A stretch of 64,000 bases of DNA from an uncultured Sphingomonas sp. (GTDB lineage Bacteria > Pseudomonadota > Alphaproteobacteria > Sphingomonadales > Sphingomonadaceae). The DNA lies in NCBI RefSeq assembly GCF_913777625.1, contig NZ_CAJYTI010000002.1, positions 30,762 to 94,761 of the forward strand, in the 5' to 3' direction. The notes below the pieces were generated by a model. It ran no database searches. It saw nothing but the letters and a program-made list of their open reading frames with translations, and had not been told where the DNA came from. The translations under genes and the position numbers were made by a program. Position 1 is the first letter of the stretch, and each line of letters begins with the position of its first letter. Positions 43,761-52,991 of this stretch are shown in pieces.

Positions 43761-45088
43761 ACACGAAGGTTCGCGTTGTAACGGCAGTGGCCGCGCTCGC
43801 GCTGGTGAGCGGCTGCGGTGTCTTCAAGGGCAGCGGCGGCAAGAAGACGCCCGTGCTCGGCGAGCGCGTGCCGATCCTGATGACCGAGAACGACATCACT
43901 TCGGACAAGACGCTGGCCGGCATTGAGGTGCAGCTGCCCGAGGCAACGGTGAACGAGAACTGGAGCCAGCCGGGCGGCAGCGCGAGCAAGGCGATGGGGC
44001 ATCTGGCGCTGGGCGAGTCGCTGTCGCGCCTCTGGTCGCGTCAGGTCGCCAAGCCGTCGAAGAGCGAGCGGCTCGCCGCCTCGCCGGTGATCGAAGGCAA
44101 CAAGCTGTTCGTGATCGACCAGGCGGGCGTCGTCCATGCGATGGCCGCGGACACCGGCAACGAGCTGTGGAAGGCGAATACCGGCGCAGGCGCCGACAAG
44201 CGCAGCCGCGGCGCGCTGTTCGGCGGCGGCGTCAGCGTCGAGGGCGACCGGGTGTTCGCGTCGAACGGCCTGGGCGACGTGGTCGCGCTGCAGGAAGCGG
44301 ACGGCAAGGAAGTCTGGCGCAAGCGCCCCGGCGGCCCCCTGCGCGGTGCACCGACGCTGGCCAACGGCAATGTCTATGTGGTCACGCAGGACAACCAGCT
44401 GTTCGCGCTGACCCAGGACAAGGGCGAGGTCTCCTGGACCGCGACCGCCAGCCTCGAATCGCAGGGCGTGTTCGGCGTCGCGGCGCCTGCCTCGGCGCAG
44501 GGCACGGTGATTGCGGGCTTCTCCTCGGGCGAGCTCAACGCCTATCGCTACGAGAACGGCCTGTCGCTGTGGGGCGACGTACTCACCCGCAACACCATGA
44601 CCACCTCGGTCTCGTCGCTGTCGGACATCGACGCCGAGCCGGTGATCGACCAGGGCCGCGTCTATGCGCTCGGCGAGGGTGGCCGGATGGTCGCGGTGGA
44701 CATCACCAGCGGCTCGACCCTATGGGAGCAGAGCATCGGCGGCCTCGCCTCGCCCTATGCGGCGGGCGAGTGGCTGTTCGTGGTGACCGACGATGCGCGC
44801 CTGCTCTGCCTGTCGCGCAGCAACGGCAAGCCGCGCTGGATCGTCCAGCTGCAGAAGTACAAGAACGAGAAGAAGCTGAAGAACCCGGTGGCCTGGAAGG
44901 GCCCGATCGTGGCCGGCGGTCGCCTGCTCCTGATCAACACGCTGGGCCAGATCGTCTCGGTGTCGCCGAAGGATGGCAGCGTGCTCTCCACCAAGGAGAC
45001 CAAGGATCCGCTGTCGCTCGCCCCGGTGATCGCCAACCAGACGCTCTATCTGCTCGACGACAAGGGTCGCCTGACCGCCTATCGTTGA
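43757..45088 (+). CDS. bamB: Outer-membrane protein assembly factor BamB
   Basis: A 443-residue lipoprotein with lipobox LVSGC at about 16-20 and a PQQ-like beta-propeller (repeated GNELWKANTG, GEVSWTATAS, GSTLWEQSIGG strands). BamB is the propeller lipoprotein of the BAM complex that inserts outer-membrane proteins. It is coupled by ATGA to the YfgM-like gene and followed by a strong terminator before der. Confidence 0.93.
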   Translation: MNTKVRVVTAVAALALVSGCGVFKGSGGKKTPVLGERVPILMTENDITSDKTLAGIEVQLPEATVNENWSQPGGSASKAMGHLALGESLSRLWSRQVAKPSKSERLAASPVIEGNKLFVIDQAGVVHAMAADTGNELWKANTGAGADKRSRGALFGGGVSVEGDRVFASNGLGDVVALQEADGKEVWRKRPGGPLRGAPTLANGNVYVVTQDNQLFALTQDKGEVSWTATASLESQGVFGVAAPASAQGTVIAGFSSGELNAYRYENGLSLWGDVLTRNTMTTSVSSLSDIDAEPVIDQGRVYALGEGGRMVAVDITSGSTLWEQSIGGLASPYAAGEWLFVVTDDARLLCLSRSNGKPRWIVQLQKYKNEKKLKNPVAWKGPIVAGGRLLLINTLGQIVSVSPKDGSVLSTKETKDPLSLAPVIANQTLYLLDDKGRLTAYR

Positions 45089-45129
45089 GCCCGCTGCCCC
45101 GGCGCGTTGCCGGGCAGAAAACCCATAAG

Positions 45130-45167
45130 GGGGCCGGAGCGCAGCGCTCCGGCCCCTGTCGTTTTTT
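45130..45167 (+). terminator. Rho-independent terminator after bamB
   Basis: GGGGCCGGAGCG (45130-45141) pairs perfectly with CGCTCCGGCCCC (45145-45156) around CAG, followed by TGTCG and six Ts (45162-45167). The 12-bp GC-rich stem should end the yfgM-like/bamB transcript. Confidence 0.9.
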
Positions 45168-45211
45168 CGGCGACTTTGCGTCGTCCTTTCGTCTGCGTTA
45201 GAGAATCGATC

Positions 45212-46579
45212 ATGCCTTTGCCCACCGTCGCCATCATCGGACGCCCCAATGTGGGCAAGTCGACGCTGTTCAACCGGCTGGTCGGAAAGCGCCTCGCGCT
45301 GGTCGACGACCAGCCCGGCGTCACCCGCGATCGCCGCGAGGGCGATGCCAACCTGCTCGGTCTCGAATTCCGGGTGATCGATACTGCCGGCTATGAGGAT
45401 GAGGACGCCGCGACGCTTCCCGGCCGGATGCGCGCGCAGACCGAGGCGGCGGTGCGCGAGGCGGACGTCTCGCTGTTCCTGATCGACTCGCGCGCGGGGG
45501 TGACCCCGCTCGACGAGGAAATCGCCCGCTGGTTGCGCTCGACCGATCGGCCGGTGGTGCTGATGGCCAACAAGGCCGAGGGCCGCGCCGGCGAGACCGG
45601 TGTGCTGGAGGCGATGGCGCTGGGCCTGGGCAATCCGATCCCCTTCTCGGCAGAGCATGGCGAAGGCGTGGTCGACCTGTTCGAGGCGCTGCTGCCGCAT
45701 GTCGACCGCGACGAGGAAGAGCCGGAGGAGGATCCGGAGAGCCCCGACGCGCCGCTCAAGCTGGCGATCGTCGGCCGCCCGAATGCGGGCAAGTCGACGC
45801 TGGTCAACCGCATCCTCGGCGAGGACCGGATGATCACCGGGCCCGAGGCGGGCATCACCCGCGACTCGATCTCCATCGACTATGAGTGGACCGATTTCGA
45901 GGACAAGCCGCGCAAGGTGCGGCTGGTCGACACCGCCGGCCTTCGCAAGAAGGCGCGCGTCGAGGAGAAGCTGGAAAAGCTCTCGGTTGCCGACACGCTG
46001 CGCTCGATCGATTTTGCCGAAGTCGTGGTGCTGCTGCTCGACGCGACGCGCGGGCTGGAGGTGCAGGACCTCAAAATCGCCGATCGTGTGCTGCAGGAAG
46101 GCCGCGCGCTGATCATCGCGATGAACAAGTGGGACGTGGCGGAAAACGCCTCCAGCCTGTTCAACGGCGTGAAGGGCGCGCTGGACGAGGGGCTGGCGCA
46201 GGTGAAGGGCGTGCCGCTGCTCACCGTCTCGGCAGTGACCGGCAAGGGGATCGACACGCTGATGCGCGTGGCGTTCGAGACCCGCGACGCCTGGTCGCGG
46301 CGCGTTTCGACCGGCCAGCTCAACCGCTGGTTCGAGCGCGCGATCGAGGCCAATCCGCCGCCCGCCCCCGGCGGCAAGCGGATCAAGCCGCGCTACGTCA
46401 CGCAGAACAAGACGCGCCCGCCCAGCTTCGTGCTGTTCGGCACCCGCGTCGATCTGCTGCCGATGAGCTATCAGCGCTACCTGATCAACGGTCTGCGCCG
46501 CGAGTTCGATTTCGGCGCGGTGCCGGTGCGGCTCGTGCTGCGCGCGCCGAAGAACCCGTTCGACCGCGACAAGGAATAA
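45212..46579 (+). CDS. der: Ribosome-assembly GTPase Der (EngA)
   Basis: A 455-residue protein with two tandem GTPase domains: first P-loop GRPNVGKST (7-15) with DTAGYED and NKAEG, second P-loop GRPNAGKST with DTAGLRKKARVEEKLE and NKWDV. A C-terminal KH-like domain (TRPPSFVLFGTRVDLLPMSYQRYL) closes it. The two-domain architecture is unique to Der, which acts in 50S subunit maturation. ATG at 45212 fits the family start MPLPTVAIIGRPN. Confidence 0.98.
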   Translation: MPLPTVAIIGRPNVGKSTLFNRLVGKRLALVDDQPGVTRDRREGDANLLGLEFRVIDTAGYEDEDAATLPGRMRAQTEAAVREADVSLFLIDSRAGVTPLDEEIARWLRSTDRPVVLMANKAEGRAGETGVLEAMALGLGNPIPFSAEHGEGVVDLFEALLPHVDRDEEEPEEDPESPDAPLKLAIVGRPNAGKSTLVNRILGEDRMITGPEAGITRDSISIDYEWTDFEDKPRKVRLVDTAGLRKKARVEEKLEKLSVADTLRSIDFAEVVVLLLDATRGLEVQDLKIADRVLQEGRALIIAMNKWDVAENASSLFNGVKGALDEGLAQVKGVPLLTVSAVTGKGIDTLMRVAFETRDAWSRRVSTGQLNRWFERAIEANPPPAPGGKRIKPRYVTQNKTRPPSFVLFGTRVDLLPMSYQRYLINGLRREFDFGAVPVRLVLRAPKNPFDRDKE

Positions 46580-46643
46580 GGCGCGGCTGGGGGCTACGTA
46601 TCCGCGTTCGCAAGCCGCCCACGCCCCGTACCGCACCACCTGC

Positions 46644-46734
46644 CGTCACCCCAGCGAAAGCTGGGGTCTCTCAGGGGCTTGGCGATAGCGAGAGGGTGCT
46701 ACTGCGGGAGATGCCAGCTTCCGCTGGCATGACG
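46644..46734. repeat. Inverted pair of REP hairpins with tetraloops
   Basis: Hairpin CCCCAGC-GAAA-GCTGGGG (46649-46666) and hairpin TGCCAGC-TTCC-GCTGGCA (46712-46729), flanked by CGTCA and ATGACG, face each other across 45 bases. Same layout as the element at 41904. Confidence 0.75.
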
Positions 46735-46778
46735 TTCGGTGGAGGGGCCGCTCGGCGTAGGGGCAGGTTCTCCGGCGC

Positions 46779-47588
46779 TTACTCTTCGCTCCCCAGCCGA
46801 TCGACATGCAGATCGACGTCGAGCTGCTCCTCGCCATGGCCGATGCGGTGGCCGGCAACGGCCGCGGCGCCTTCGGAATCCAGCCCTACGGCCACGCGCA
46901 CATAGCCGTCGTCGGGCGACATCCCGGTCACCGGATCGAACGCCACCCAGCCGAGTCCGTCGATCCACGCCTCGCACCAAGCGTGCGGCGCGCACTGCTG
47001 GGTGCCGTCGAGATGATAGCCCGAGACGTAGCGGGCGGGCGCCTCCAGTGTGCGCGCGGCGGCGACGAACATCTGCGCCACGTCGCGCGACGCCTCCGCC
47101 TTGCCGGCAAAGGCCTGCGCGGCGGTAAGGCCCGTGTCTGGCGCATCGGGCACGCAGCGGAAGCGGGCGTGCAGTGCCTGGTTGAGCCGGTGGAGCTTCT
47201 CGATCGGATCGCCGGTGCCCGCGCTCACATCCGCCGCAAACGCGGTCAGCTCCTGGCTGGGCGCGGTGCGCGGCGTCGTGCGCAGGAACAGGGCGGGCGG
47301 CAGCGGATCGGACGTGCCGCGCAGCACCCCGGCATTGTCGGTGGTCAGCACCTCGCCGGTCACCGCGATCTCGATTTCCTCGATCGGGCCCTCGGCATAG
47401 AGCATCGTCACCGCATTGCCATAGCCGTCCACCGCGTCGCGCAGCCGGGCGTCGCAATCGACACCGACCATCCAGCTCACCACCGTCTGGTGCTGGGTGT
47501 CGCACGGCGTGAGGCGCAGCATCTGGACGATCCGCGCCTGGGGCTGGGTGAAGCGGTAGATCGAGCGGTGTTCGACGGCGATGCGCAT
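46779..47588 (-). CDS. Transglutaminase-like protein with Ser in place of catalytic Cys
   Basis: A 269-residue protein. Residues 1-80 are the beta-rich N-terminal domain (HRSIYRFTQPQARIVQMLRLTP), followed by a transglutaminase/protease-like core: LTAAQAFAGKAEAS167-RDVAQMFVAAARTLEAPARYVSGY, PHAWCEAWIDGLGWVAFDPV. His202 and Asp218 of the catalytic triad are present, but the position normally Cys (G-x-C-R/Q-D) is Ser167. It is coupled to the alpha-E gene (TGATG) and belongs to the conserved ATP-grasp/alpha-E/transglutaminase set, thought to make and process a peptide-like product. The Ser may keep hydrolytic or transfer activity or make this copy non-catalytic. Confidence 0.85.
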   Translation of the reverse strand: MRIAVEHRSIYRFTQPQARIVQMLRLTPCDTQHQTVVSWMVGVDCDARLRDAVDGYGNAVTMLYAEGPIEEIEIAVTGEVLTTDNAGVLRGTSDPLPPALFLRTTPRTAPSQELTAFAADVSAGTGDPIEKLHRLNQALHARFRCVPDAPDTGLTAAQAFAGKAEASRDVAQMFVAAARTLEAPARYVSGYHLDGTQQCAPHAWCEAWIDGLGWVAFDPVTGMSPDDGYVRVAVGLDSEGAAAVAGHRIGHGEEQLDVDLHVDRLGSEE

Positions 47589-48529
47589 CAGAGGAACCGG
47601 AACTGGCGAGCGATCGCACCGTCGAGCAGCGCGTTCTCGGTGATGAAATTCTCCAGATATTCGTGCAGCCCGCCGACGATGATGTCGGGCGTGCGCGCCT
47701 TCTGGATGCGGGCGAGGCGGGCGCGGGCCATGCGATCGGCCTCGCCCTGCAGGCCGGTGCGCTTGGCGAGCTGGCTGAGCAGGGTCACGCTCTCCTCGAC
47801 GCACGCCGCGAGGCTCCGCGGCAGCTCGGCGCGGCTGACCAGCAGGTCGATGACGTTGTCCGGCCGGAGCCCCTCCGAATAGAGCCAGCGATAGGCGGTG
47901 ACGGCGGAGACGGTCTGGAGGATCGTCGTCCACTGGTCGCGATCGACCGCACCGCCGACGCTTTCGCCCGCCGGCAGCAGCAGATGGTATTTCACGTCGA
48001 CCAGTCGCGCGGTGTTGTCCGCCCGCTCGATCGCGGCGCCGAGCTGGATCAGCAGCGTCGCCTCGTTGCGCATCATCCGGTGGATCGCGCCTTCGAAACC
48101 GCGGGTCTCGCCCTTGATCTGCTCGACCAGGTGGAGCGTCTCGGTGGACCCGCCGGTCGAGGCACGATTGGCGAACAGCCACCAGGCGCGGTTGATTGCG
48201 GTCCAGGCCTCGCGGGTGAGCGCGGTGCGCACGGCGCGGGCGTTGTTACGCGCCATTTCGAGGCAGCGGATGATCGAGCCGGGGTTGTCCGCCTCCAGCG
48301 TCAGGAAGCGCGCGACATGCGCTTGGGTCGCAGGATGGCCGGTTTCGGCGAAGAGCTCGTCCGTATAGCTGACGGTGAGCGCGCTTTGCCATGCGGCCTC
48401 GCCGGCGGGACGGGCGGAGAGCGCATCGAGGCGAATGGTGGCCTCCACCAGCCGCGCGATGAAGTCGGCGCGCTCGACATAGCGGCCGAGCCAGTAGAGC
48501 GCGGCGGCGGTGCGGGAGAGCATCATCAT
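47588..48529 (-). CDS. Alpha-E domain protein (DUF403)
   Basis: A 313-residue all-helical protein starting MMMLSRTAAALYWLGRYVERAD, the diagnostic alpha-E N-terminus, with LIQLGAAIERADNTARLVDVKYH in the middle. The domain is found almost only next to circularly permuted ATP-grasp and transglutaminase-like proteins. Its biochemical role is not established. Three consecutive ATG codons lie at the start; the first is given. It is separated from the ATP-grasp gene by a 175-base repeat-containing gap, so a separate promoter or long spacer exists there. Confidence 0.9.
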   Translation of the reverse strand: MMMLSRTAAALYWLGRYVERADFIARLVEATIRLDALSARPAGEAAWQSALTVSYTDELFAETGHPATQAHVARFLTLEADNPGSIIRCLEMARNNARAVRTALTREAWTAINRAWWLFANRASTGGSTETLHLVEQIKGETRGFEGAIHRMMRNEATLLIQLGAAIERADNTARLVDVKYHLLLPAGESVGGAVDRDQWTTILQTVSAVTAYRWLYSEGLRPDNVIDLLVSRAELPRSLAACVEESVTLLSQLAKRTGLQGEADRMARARLARIQKARTPDIIVGGLHEYLENFITENALLDGAIARQFRFL

Positions 48530-48557
48530 GGGCGTGCCTCCCGGATCGAAGCCTTCA

Positions 48558-48690
48558 GATCCTCCCCGGAACGGGGAGGGGGACCATGCGAAGCATGGTG
48601 GAGGGGGATCGCAGCGAGGGATGCATGTGTGGAAGCGCCCCTCCACCTCCGCCTGCGGCGGCGGTCCCCTTCCCCGTTCCGGGGAGGATC
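48558..48690. repeat. Mirror-arranged palindromic repeat between ATP-grasp and alpha-E genes
   Basis: CCTCCCCG-GAA-CGGGGAGG near 48560 is followed by ACCATGC-GAA-GCATGGT, and the reverse complement of the first block, TCCCCGTTCCGGGGAGG, returns at about 48671-48688. It is an inverted pair of short hairpins inside what should be an operon. Confidence 0.7.
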
Positions 48691-48704
48691 AAAGGTAAGC
48701 GCCC

Positions 48705-50141
48705 TCATGCCACGTCTCCCAGCAGCACGAAGCTGTCCTTGGTGCCGCCGCCCTGGCTGGAATTGACCACGAGCGACCCCTCGCGCAGCGCCACGCGGGT
48801 GAGCCCGCCGGGCACGACACGCACCTTGTCGCTGCCGGTCAGCACGAAGGGACGGAAGTCGACATGGCGCGGCGCCAGGCCCTTCTCGGTCAGCGTCGGC
48901 ACCGTCGACAGCGCCAGCGTCGGCTGCGCGATATAGCGGTGCGGCTCGGCGATCAGCGCGGCGCGGAATGTCTCGATCTGCTCGCTGGTCGCGGTGGGGC
49001 CGACCAGCATGCCATAGCCGCCCGATCCGTCGACCAGCTTCACCACCAGTTCGGGCAGGTGATCGAGCACGTACTTCAGTGCCTGCGGCTCGCGGCAGCG
49101 CCAGGTCTCGACATTGGGCAGCTTGGCCTCGCCGCCCGAATAGAAGCGGACGATCTCCGGCATGTAGCTGTAGATCGCCTTGTCGTCGGCGATGCCGTTG
49201 CCCGGCGCGTTGAGCAGCGCGACATTGCCCGCCCGGTACGCGGCGATCAGGCCGGGGACGCCGAGCAATGAATCCGGGCGGAACACCAGCGGATCGAGGA
49301 AATCGTCGTCGATGCGGCGATAGATCACGTCCACCCGCACCCGGCCGGCGATCGTCTCCATATAGACGATGTCGTCGTCGACCACGAGGTCGGCCGCCTC
49401 GACCAACTCGACGCCCATCGAGTCCGCGAGGAAGCTGTGCTCGTAATAGGCCGAGTTGAAATGGCCCGGCGTCAGCACCACGCACACCGGCCGCGCGCGG
49501 CCCGAGGGGGCGACCGAGCGCATCGTCTCCAAGAGCATGTCCGGATAGCTGTCGACGGGTGCCACGCGGAAATCGCGGAACAGCTCGGGGCACAGCCGGA
49601 TCATCGCCTCACGATTTTCCAGCATGTAGGAAACGCCGGAGGGCGTGCGGGCATTGTCTTCCAGCACGTAGAACTCGTCCGGCCCGGTGCGGACCAGATC
49701 GATGCCGCAGATGTGGGCCCACACCCCGTGCGGCGGGCGGATGCCGGCGACCTCGGGGCGGAACTGCTCGTTGCGCAGGATCAGTTCGGGCGGGATGATC
49801 CCCTCGTCCAGGATGCGGCGGGCGCCGTAGATATCCTCCAGAAACGCGTTGATCGCCTCGACCCGCTGGACGAGGCCCTCGCTCAGTTTCTGCCATTCGC
49901 GCTGGAGGAAGATGCGCGGCACGATGTCGAAGGGGATGATCCGCTCGGCGGCGTCGCTATCGCCATAGACGGCGAAGGTAATGCCCAGCTGGCGGAAGGC
50001 GGCTTCGGCGGATTGCTGCCGGCGCTGCAGTTCCTCGGGCGGAGTATCTGCGATCCATTGCGACAGCGCGGTGAACGCCTCGCGCGGCGCCTCCGGACCG
50101 CCATGCCCCCAAATCTCGTCGAACGCCCCCGTTGATCCCAT
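48705..50141 (-). CDS. Circularly permuted ATP-grasp protein (DUF404/DUF407 type)
   Basis: A 478-residue protein. It carries VYGDSDAAERIIPFDIVPRIF, YVLEDNARTPSGVSYMLENREAM, LTPGHFNSAYYEHSFLA, NAPGNGIADDKAIYSYMPEIVRFY and VVKLVDGSGGYGMLVGP (ATP-binding glycine loop), all typical of the circularly permuted ATP-grasp type 2 family. It probably ligates amino acids into a small peptide product. ATG at 50141 has GGAG five bases upstream, so a 21-residue extension is rejected. It heads the set with the alpha-E and transglutaminase-like genes. Confidence 0.92.
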   Translation of the reverse strand: MGSTGAFDEIWGHGGPEAPREAFTALSQWIADTPPEELQRRQQSAEAAFRQLGITFAVYGDSDAAERIIPFDIVPRIFLQREWQKLSEGLVQRVEAINAFLEDIYGARRILDEGIIPPELILRNEQFRPEVAGIRPPHGVWAHICGIDLVRTGPDEFYVLEDNARTPSGVSYMLENREAMIRLCPELFRDFRVAPVDSYPDMLLETMRSVAPSGRARPVCVVLTPGHFNSAYYEHSFLADSMGVELVEAADLVVDDDIVYMETIAGRVRVDVIYRRIDDDFLDPLVFRPDSLLGVPGLIAAYRAGNVALLNAPGNGIADDKAIYSYMPEIVRFYSGGEAKLPNVETWRCREPQALKYVLDHLPELVVKLVDGSGGYGMLVGPTATSEQIETFRAALIAEPHRYIAQPTLALSTVPTLTEKGLAPRHVDFRPFVLTGSDKVRVVPGGLTRVALREGSLVVNSSQGGGTKDSFVLLGDVA

Positions 50142-50272
50142 CAGAGCTCCCAAACGCCCGAGTGGCCAGTGGGTGCCATGCTGCAATGCTTCGTTGCGGC
50201 GCACAAGCGGGGAATGTGCAAGCCTGCGCAGCGGCGCGATTTTTTAACGGCGGCCATGGCAGGGTGGCAGGC

Positions 50273-51172
50273 ATGTCGATCCTGCTCGCCTTCCTCGCCG
50301 CCACGCAGCCCTTCACCGTTGCAGAGACGGGGCAGGGGTTTGCCACCCTCGCCGCCGCCGTCGATGCCGTGCGCGACGGCACTGCGACGATCCTAATCGC
50401 CCCCGGTACCTACCACCAGTGCGTGGTGCAGGCGGCCGGGCGGATCACCTTCAAGGCGGTCCAGCCGGGCACGGCGATCTTCGAGAACACGGTGTGCGAG
50501 GGCAAGGCGGCGTTCGTGCTGCGCGGCCGCGGCTCTGCCGTGGACGGTATCGTCTTCCGCAAGTTCCGGGTGGGCGACGGCAACGGCGCCGGCATCCGCA
50601 TCGAGATGGGCGACCTGAGCGTCACCCGCTCGACCTTCCTCGACAGCCAGGAAGGCATATTGGGCGGCGGCCACCCCACGGTGCGCAGCATCACCATCGA
50701 TCGCTCGAGCTTTGCCGGGCTCGGCCAGTGCGACGAGTCGCCGAGTTGCGCGCATTCGGTGTACCTGACGGTCGACGGGCTGGTGACGATCACCCATAGC
50801 CGCTTCGAGCGCGGCACCGGCGGCCATTATGTCAAGCTGCGCGCGCGCCGCGTGGCGATCTCCGACAACAGCTTCGACGACAGTGCGGGCCGCAAGACGA
50901 ACTACATGATCGACCTGTCCGAGGGCGGCACGGGGACGATCACGCAGAACCTGTTCGTGCAGGGCAAGGCCAAGGAGAATCGCTCGGGGCTGATCGTGGT
51001 CGCGGCGGAAGCGCGGACCTATCCGAGTGACGGCCTGCAGGTGACCGGAAACACCGCCAGCCTCGCGCCCGGTGCGCCGGCGGACCCGGCCTTCGTGGCG
51101 GATTGTTCCGGCAGCCGGATCCTCGTGGCGAACAACCGGCTGGCCGGCATGCGGCCGTTCGAGCGGCGCTGA
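50273..51172 (+). CDS. Right-handed parallel beta-helix protein
   Basis: A 299-residue protein. A weak signal-like N-terminus (MSILLAFLAATQPFTVAET) precedes GFATLAAAVDAVRDGTATILIAPGTYHQCVV, the usual entry of a pectate-lyase-like beta-helix. Repeating short strands follow (GIRIEMGDLSVTRSTFLDSQEGI, ITIDRSSFAGL, VTITHSRFERGTGGHYVKLRARRVAISDNSFDD). It may bind or cleave a polysaccharide; no catalytic set is clear. It is divergent from the ATP-grasp gene. Confidence 0.75.
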   Translation: MSILLAFLAATQPFTVAETGQGFATLAAAVDAVRDGTATILIAPGTYHQCVVQAAGRITFKAVQPGTAIFENTVCEGKAAFVLRGRGSAVDGIVFRKFRVGDGNGAGIRIEMGDLSVTRSTFLDSQEGILGGGHPTVRSITIDRSSFAGLGQCDESPSCAHSVYLTVDGLVTITHSRFERGTGGHYVKLRARRVAISDNSFDDSAGRKTNYMIDLSEGGTGTITQNLFVQGKAKENRSGLIVVAAEARTYPSDGLQVTGNTASLAPGAPADPAFVADCSGSRILVANNRLAGMRPFERR

Positions 51173-51188
51173 GCCTCGGGACGCGCGG

Positions 51189-51638
51189 TTAGTCCGGCTT
51201 GCGCCGCGCGATCAGGGCGTTGGCGATGAAGGTGAGCACCGGCTCGTCCTTCTGGTTGAAGCTGGTCAGCCGGCTGCGGACGATGCCCATCTGCGGCTTG
51301 CTCTGCGAGGCGCGGACCTCCAGCACCTCGGTCTCGCAGCGGAGCACGTCGCCGGGATAGACCGGCTTCAGCCAGCGCAGCTCGTCGACGCCGGCGGCGC
51401 CCAGGCTGGCGATCGGGTGTTCCTGATAATGGGCGACCAGCATCGCCATCGTCATCGCATTGGTGTGCCAGCCGCTTGCCGCCAGCCGCCCGAAATGGGT
51501 CTGCGCCGCCGCCTCGTCGGAGAGATGGAAGGGCTGGGGATCATATTTGCGGGCGAAGTCGAGCACTTCCTCGCGGGTGACTTCGTAGCGGCCGAACTGC
51601 GCCCGGTCGCCTACCTGGATATCGTCGAACATGCGCAT
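51189..51638 (-). CDS. MaoC-like hot-dog-fold dehydratase
   Basis: A 149-residue hot-dog protein. FARKYDPQPFHLSDEAAAQTHFGRLAASGWHT contains the Asp/His pair of (R)-specific enoyl-CoA hydratases, and LRWLKPVYPGDVL is also family-typical. It would hydrate or dehydrate an acyl-CoA. No fatty-acid genes are adjacent. The start is uncertain: ATG 51638 is given, with ATG 51632 and TTG 51653 as alternatives. Confidence 0.88.
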   Translation of the reverse strand: MRMFDDIQVGDRAQFGRYEVTREEVLDFARKYDPQPFHLSDEAAAQTHFGRLAASGWHTNAMTMAMLVAHYQEHPIASLGAAGVDELRWLKPVYPGDVLRCETEVLEVRASQSKPQMGIVRSRLTSFNQKDEPVLTFIANALIARRKPD

Positions 51639-51680
51639 GCCAGCCAGTTTCAATCAGAAACTGGCATACGGCAAGCGGAT

Positions 51681-52949
51681 TCAGCGGTCGCGGAGCAGCG
51701 ACCGGAAGGGCGCGTCATTGCCGTCGACGTCGCTGCGCGGCGGCAGGCCGAGCAGGTCGCGGAGCAGCGGATAGACGTCGACATTGTCGAAGGCGGGCAC
51801 GGTACCGTGGCGGAAGGCCGGGCCGGCGGCGACGAACAGCGCGGCCATGTCGCTCGACTGGTTGTCATAGCCATGCTCGCCGCGCGTATAGGGCGCGTCG
51901 GGCAGCTTCTCGACGATCATCCAGCGCGGCTCGGCGAGGCAGAAGATCGCGGCGATGCGCGGGTTGCGGCCATAGCGGAAGCGCGCGGGAATCTCGCCCT
52001 TGCGCCAGCAATCCATGTGCGGGTGCCGGCCGAGCAGCGTCTTTTCGACCAGCGCCTCCTGACCCGGGGCAGGATTCAGCGCAGCGAAGGGGCCGGCCTC
52101 GATCAGATGGTAGCTGTCCTTGGGCAGACCCAGCGGGATGATGCGGGTATCGCTGGTCTCCGACATGCCGTGATCGGAGACCACGACGATGTTGGCAGGC
52201 TGGTGGAGGGCGGCGAGGCCGTCGAGCAACACCCCGATCTGCGTGTCGATCTGCCCGGCGGCCTGGGTGACCTCGGGCGAGTCGGGGCCGTGGGCATGGC
52301 CGATCGTGTCGACCTTGTCGAAATAGAGCGTGACGAAGCGCGGGCGGTTGGCGGCGGGGCGGCGGAGCCAGTCGAGCACGGTATCGACGCGCTGGGTGTC
52401 GTTCACCGCCTGATTATACTGCAGCCAGTCGCGCGGGCGGGTGCCGCCGGGATAGTCGCCGTGATCGGCCTTTGTGGCAGGACTCCCCCAGGCGACATTG
52501 GCGCCGGGCCAGAACACGGTGCCGGTGCGGATGCCGGCCTTTTCCGCAGCGACCCAGATCGGCTGGGCGGCATTCCACCAATAGGGTGCGTCGCTGGCGG
52601 TGGTGAAGGTCTCGCCCGGATGGGCGGCATCCTCCATCCGGTTGCCGACGATACCGTGGTGATCGGGCACCACGCCGGTGACGAGCGTCCAGTGGTTTGG
52701 GAAGGTCTTGCTGGGGAAGCTCGGCCGCATTGGCCCGGTGATCCCCTGGCTGGCGAGGCGGAGGAGGTTGGGCGTGACGCCGCGCTGGAGATAGTCGGCG
52801 CGGAAACCGTCGATCGAGACCAGAATCGTCACCGGCGCACGCACTTCGATCGCGGCGGCGGGCGGGGGCGGGGTCAGTGCCGGCGGGGTGGCACAGGCCT
52901 GGAGCAGCGCGACGAGCGCGGCGGCGGCGATACGGGAAGTCCAGCGCAT
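51681..52949 (-). CDS. Ectonucleotide pyrophosphatase/phosphodiesterase-type lipoprotein
   Basis: A 422-residue alkaline-phosphatase-superfamily protein. The lipobox is ALLQAC in the signal peptide. The metal and catalytic residues are Asp in SIDGFRADY, the nucleophile Thr in PSKTFPNHW, Asp/His in FDKVDTIGHAHG and SDHGM, and His in RGEHGYDN. It hydrolyses phosphodiester or pyrophosphate bonds in the periplasm; the natural substrate is unknown. ATG 52949 is preferred because GGGAG lies five bases before it. Confidence 0.9.
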   Translation of the reverse strand: MRWTSRIAAAALVALLQACATPPALTPPPPAAAIEVRAPVTILVSIDGFRADYLQRGVTPNLLRLASQGITGPMRPSFPSKTFPNHWTLVTGVVPDHHGIVGNRMEDAAHPGETFTTASDAPYWWNAAQPIWVAAEKAGIRTGTVFWPGANVAWGSPATKADHGDYPGGTRPRDWLQYNQAVNDTQRVDTVLDWLRRPAANRPRFVTLYFDKVDTIGHAHGPDSPEVTQAAGQIDTQIGVLLDGLAALHQPANIVVVSDHGMSETSDTRIIPLGLPKDSYHLIEAGPFAALNPAPGQEALVEKTLLGRHPHMDCWRKGEIPARFRYGRNPRIAAIFCLAEPRWMIVEKLPDAPYTRGEHGYDNQSSDMAALFVAAGPAFRHGTVPAFDNVDVYPLLRDLLGLPPRSDVDGNDAPFRSLLRDR

Positions 52950-52991
52950 GGCGGCTCCCATGCGCTGGATTTGTTGCCGGGGGAAGACCGG

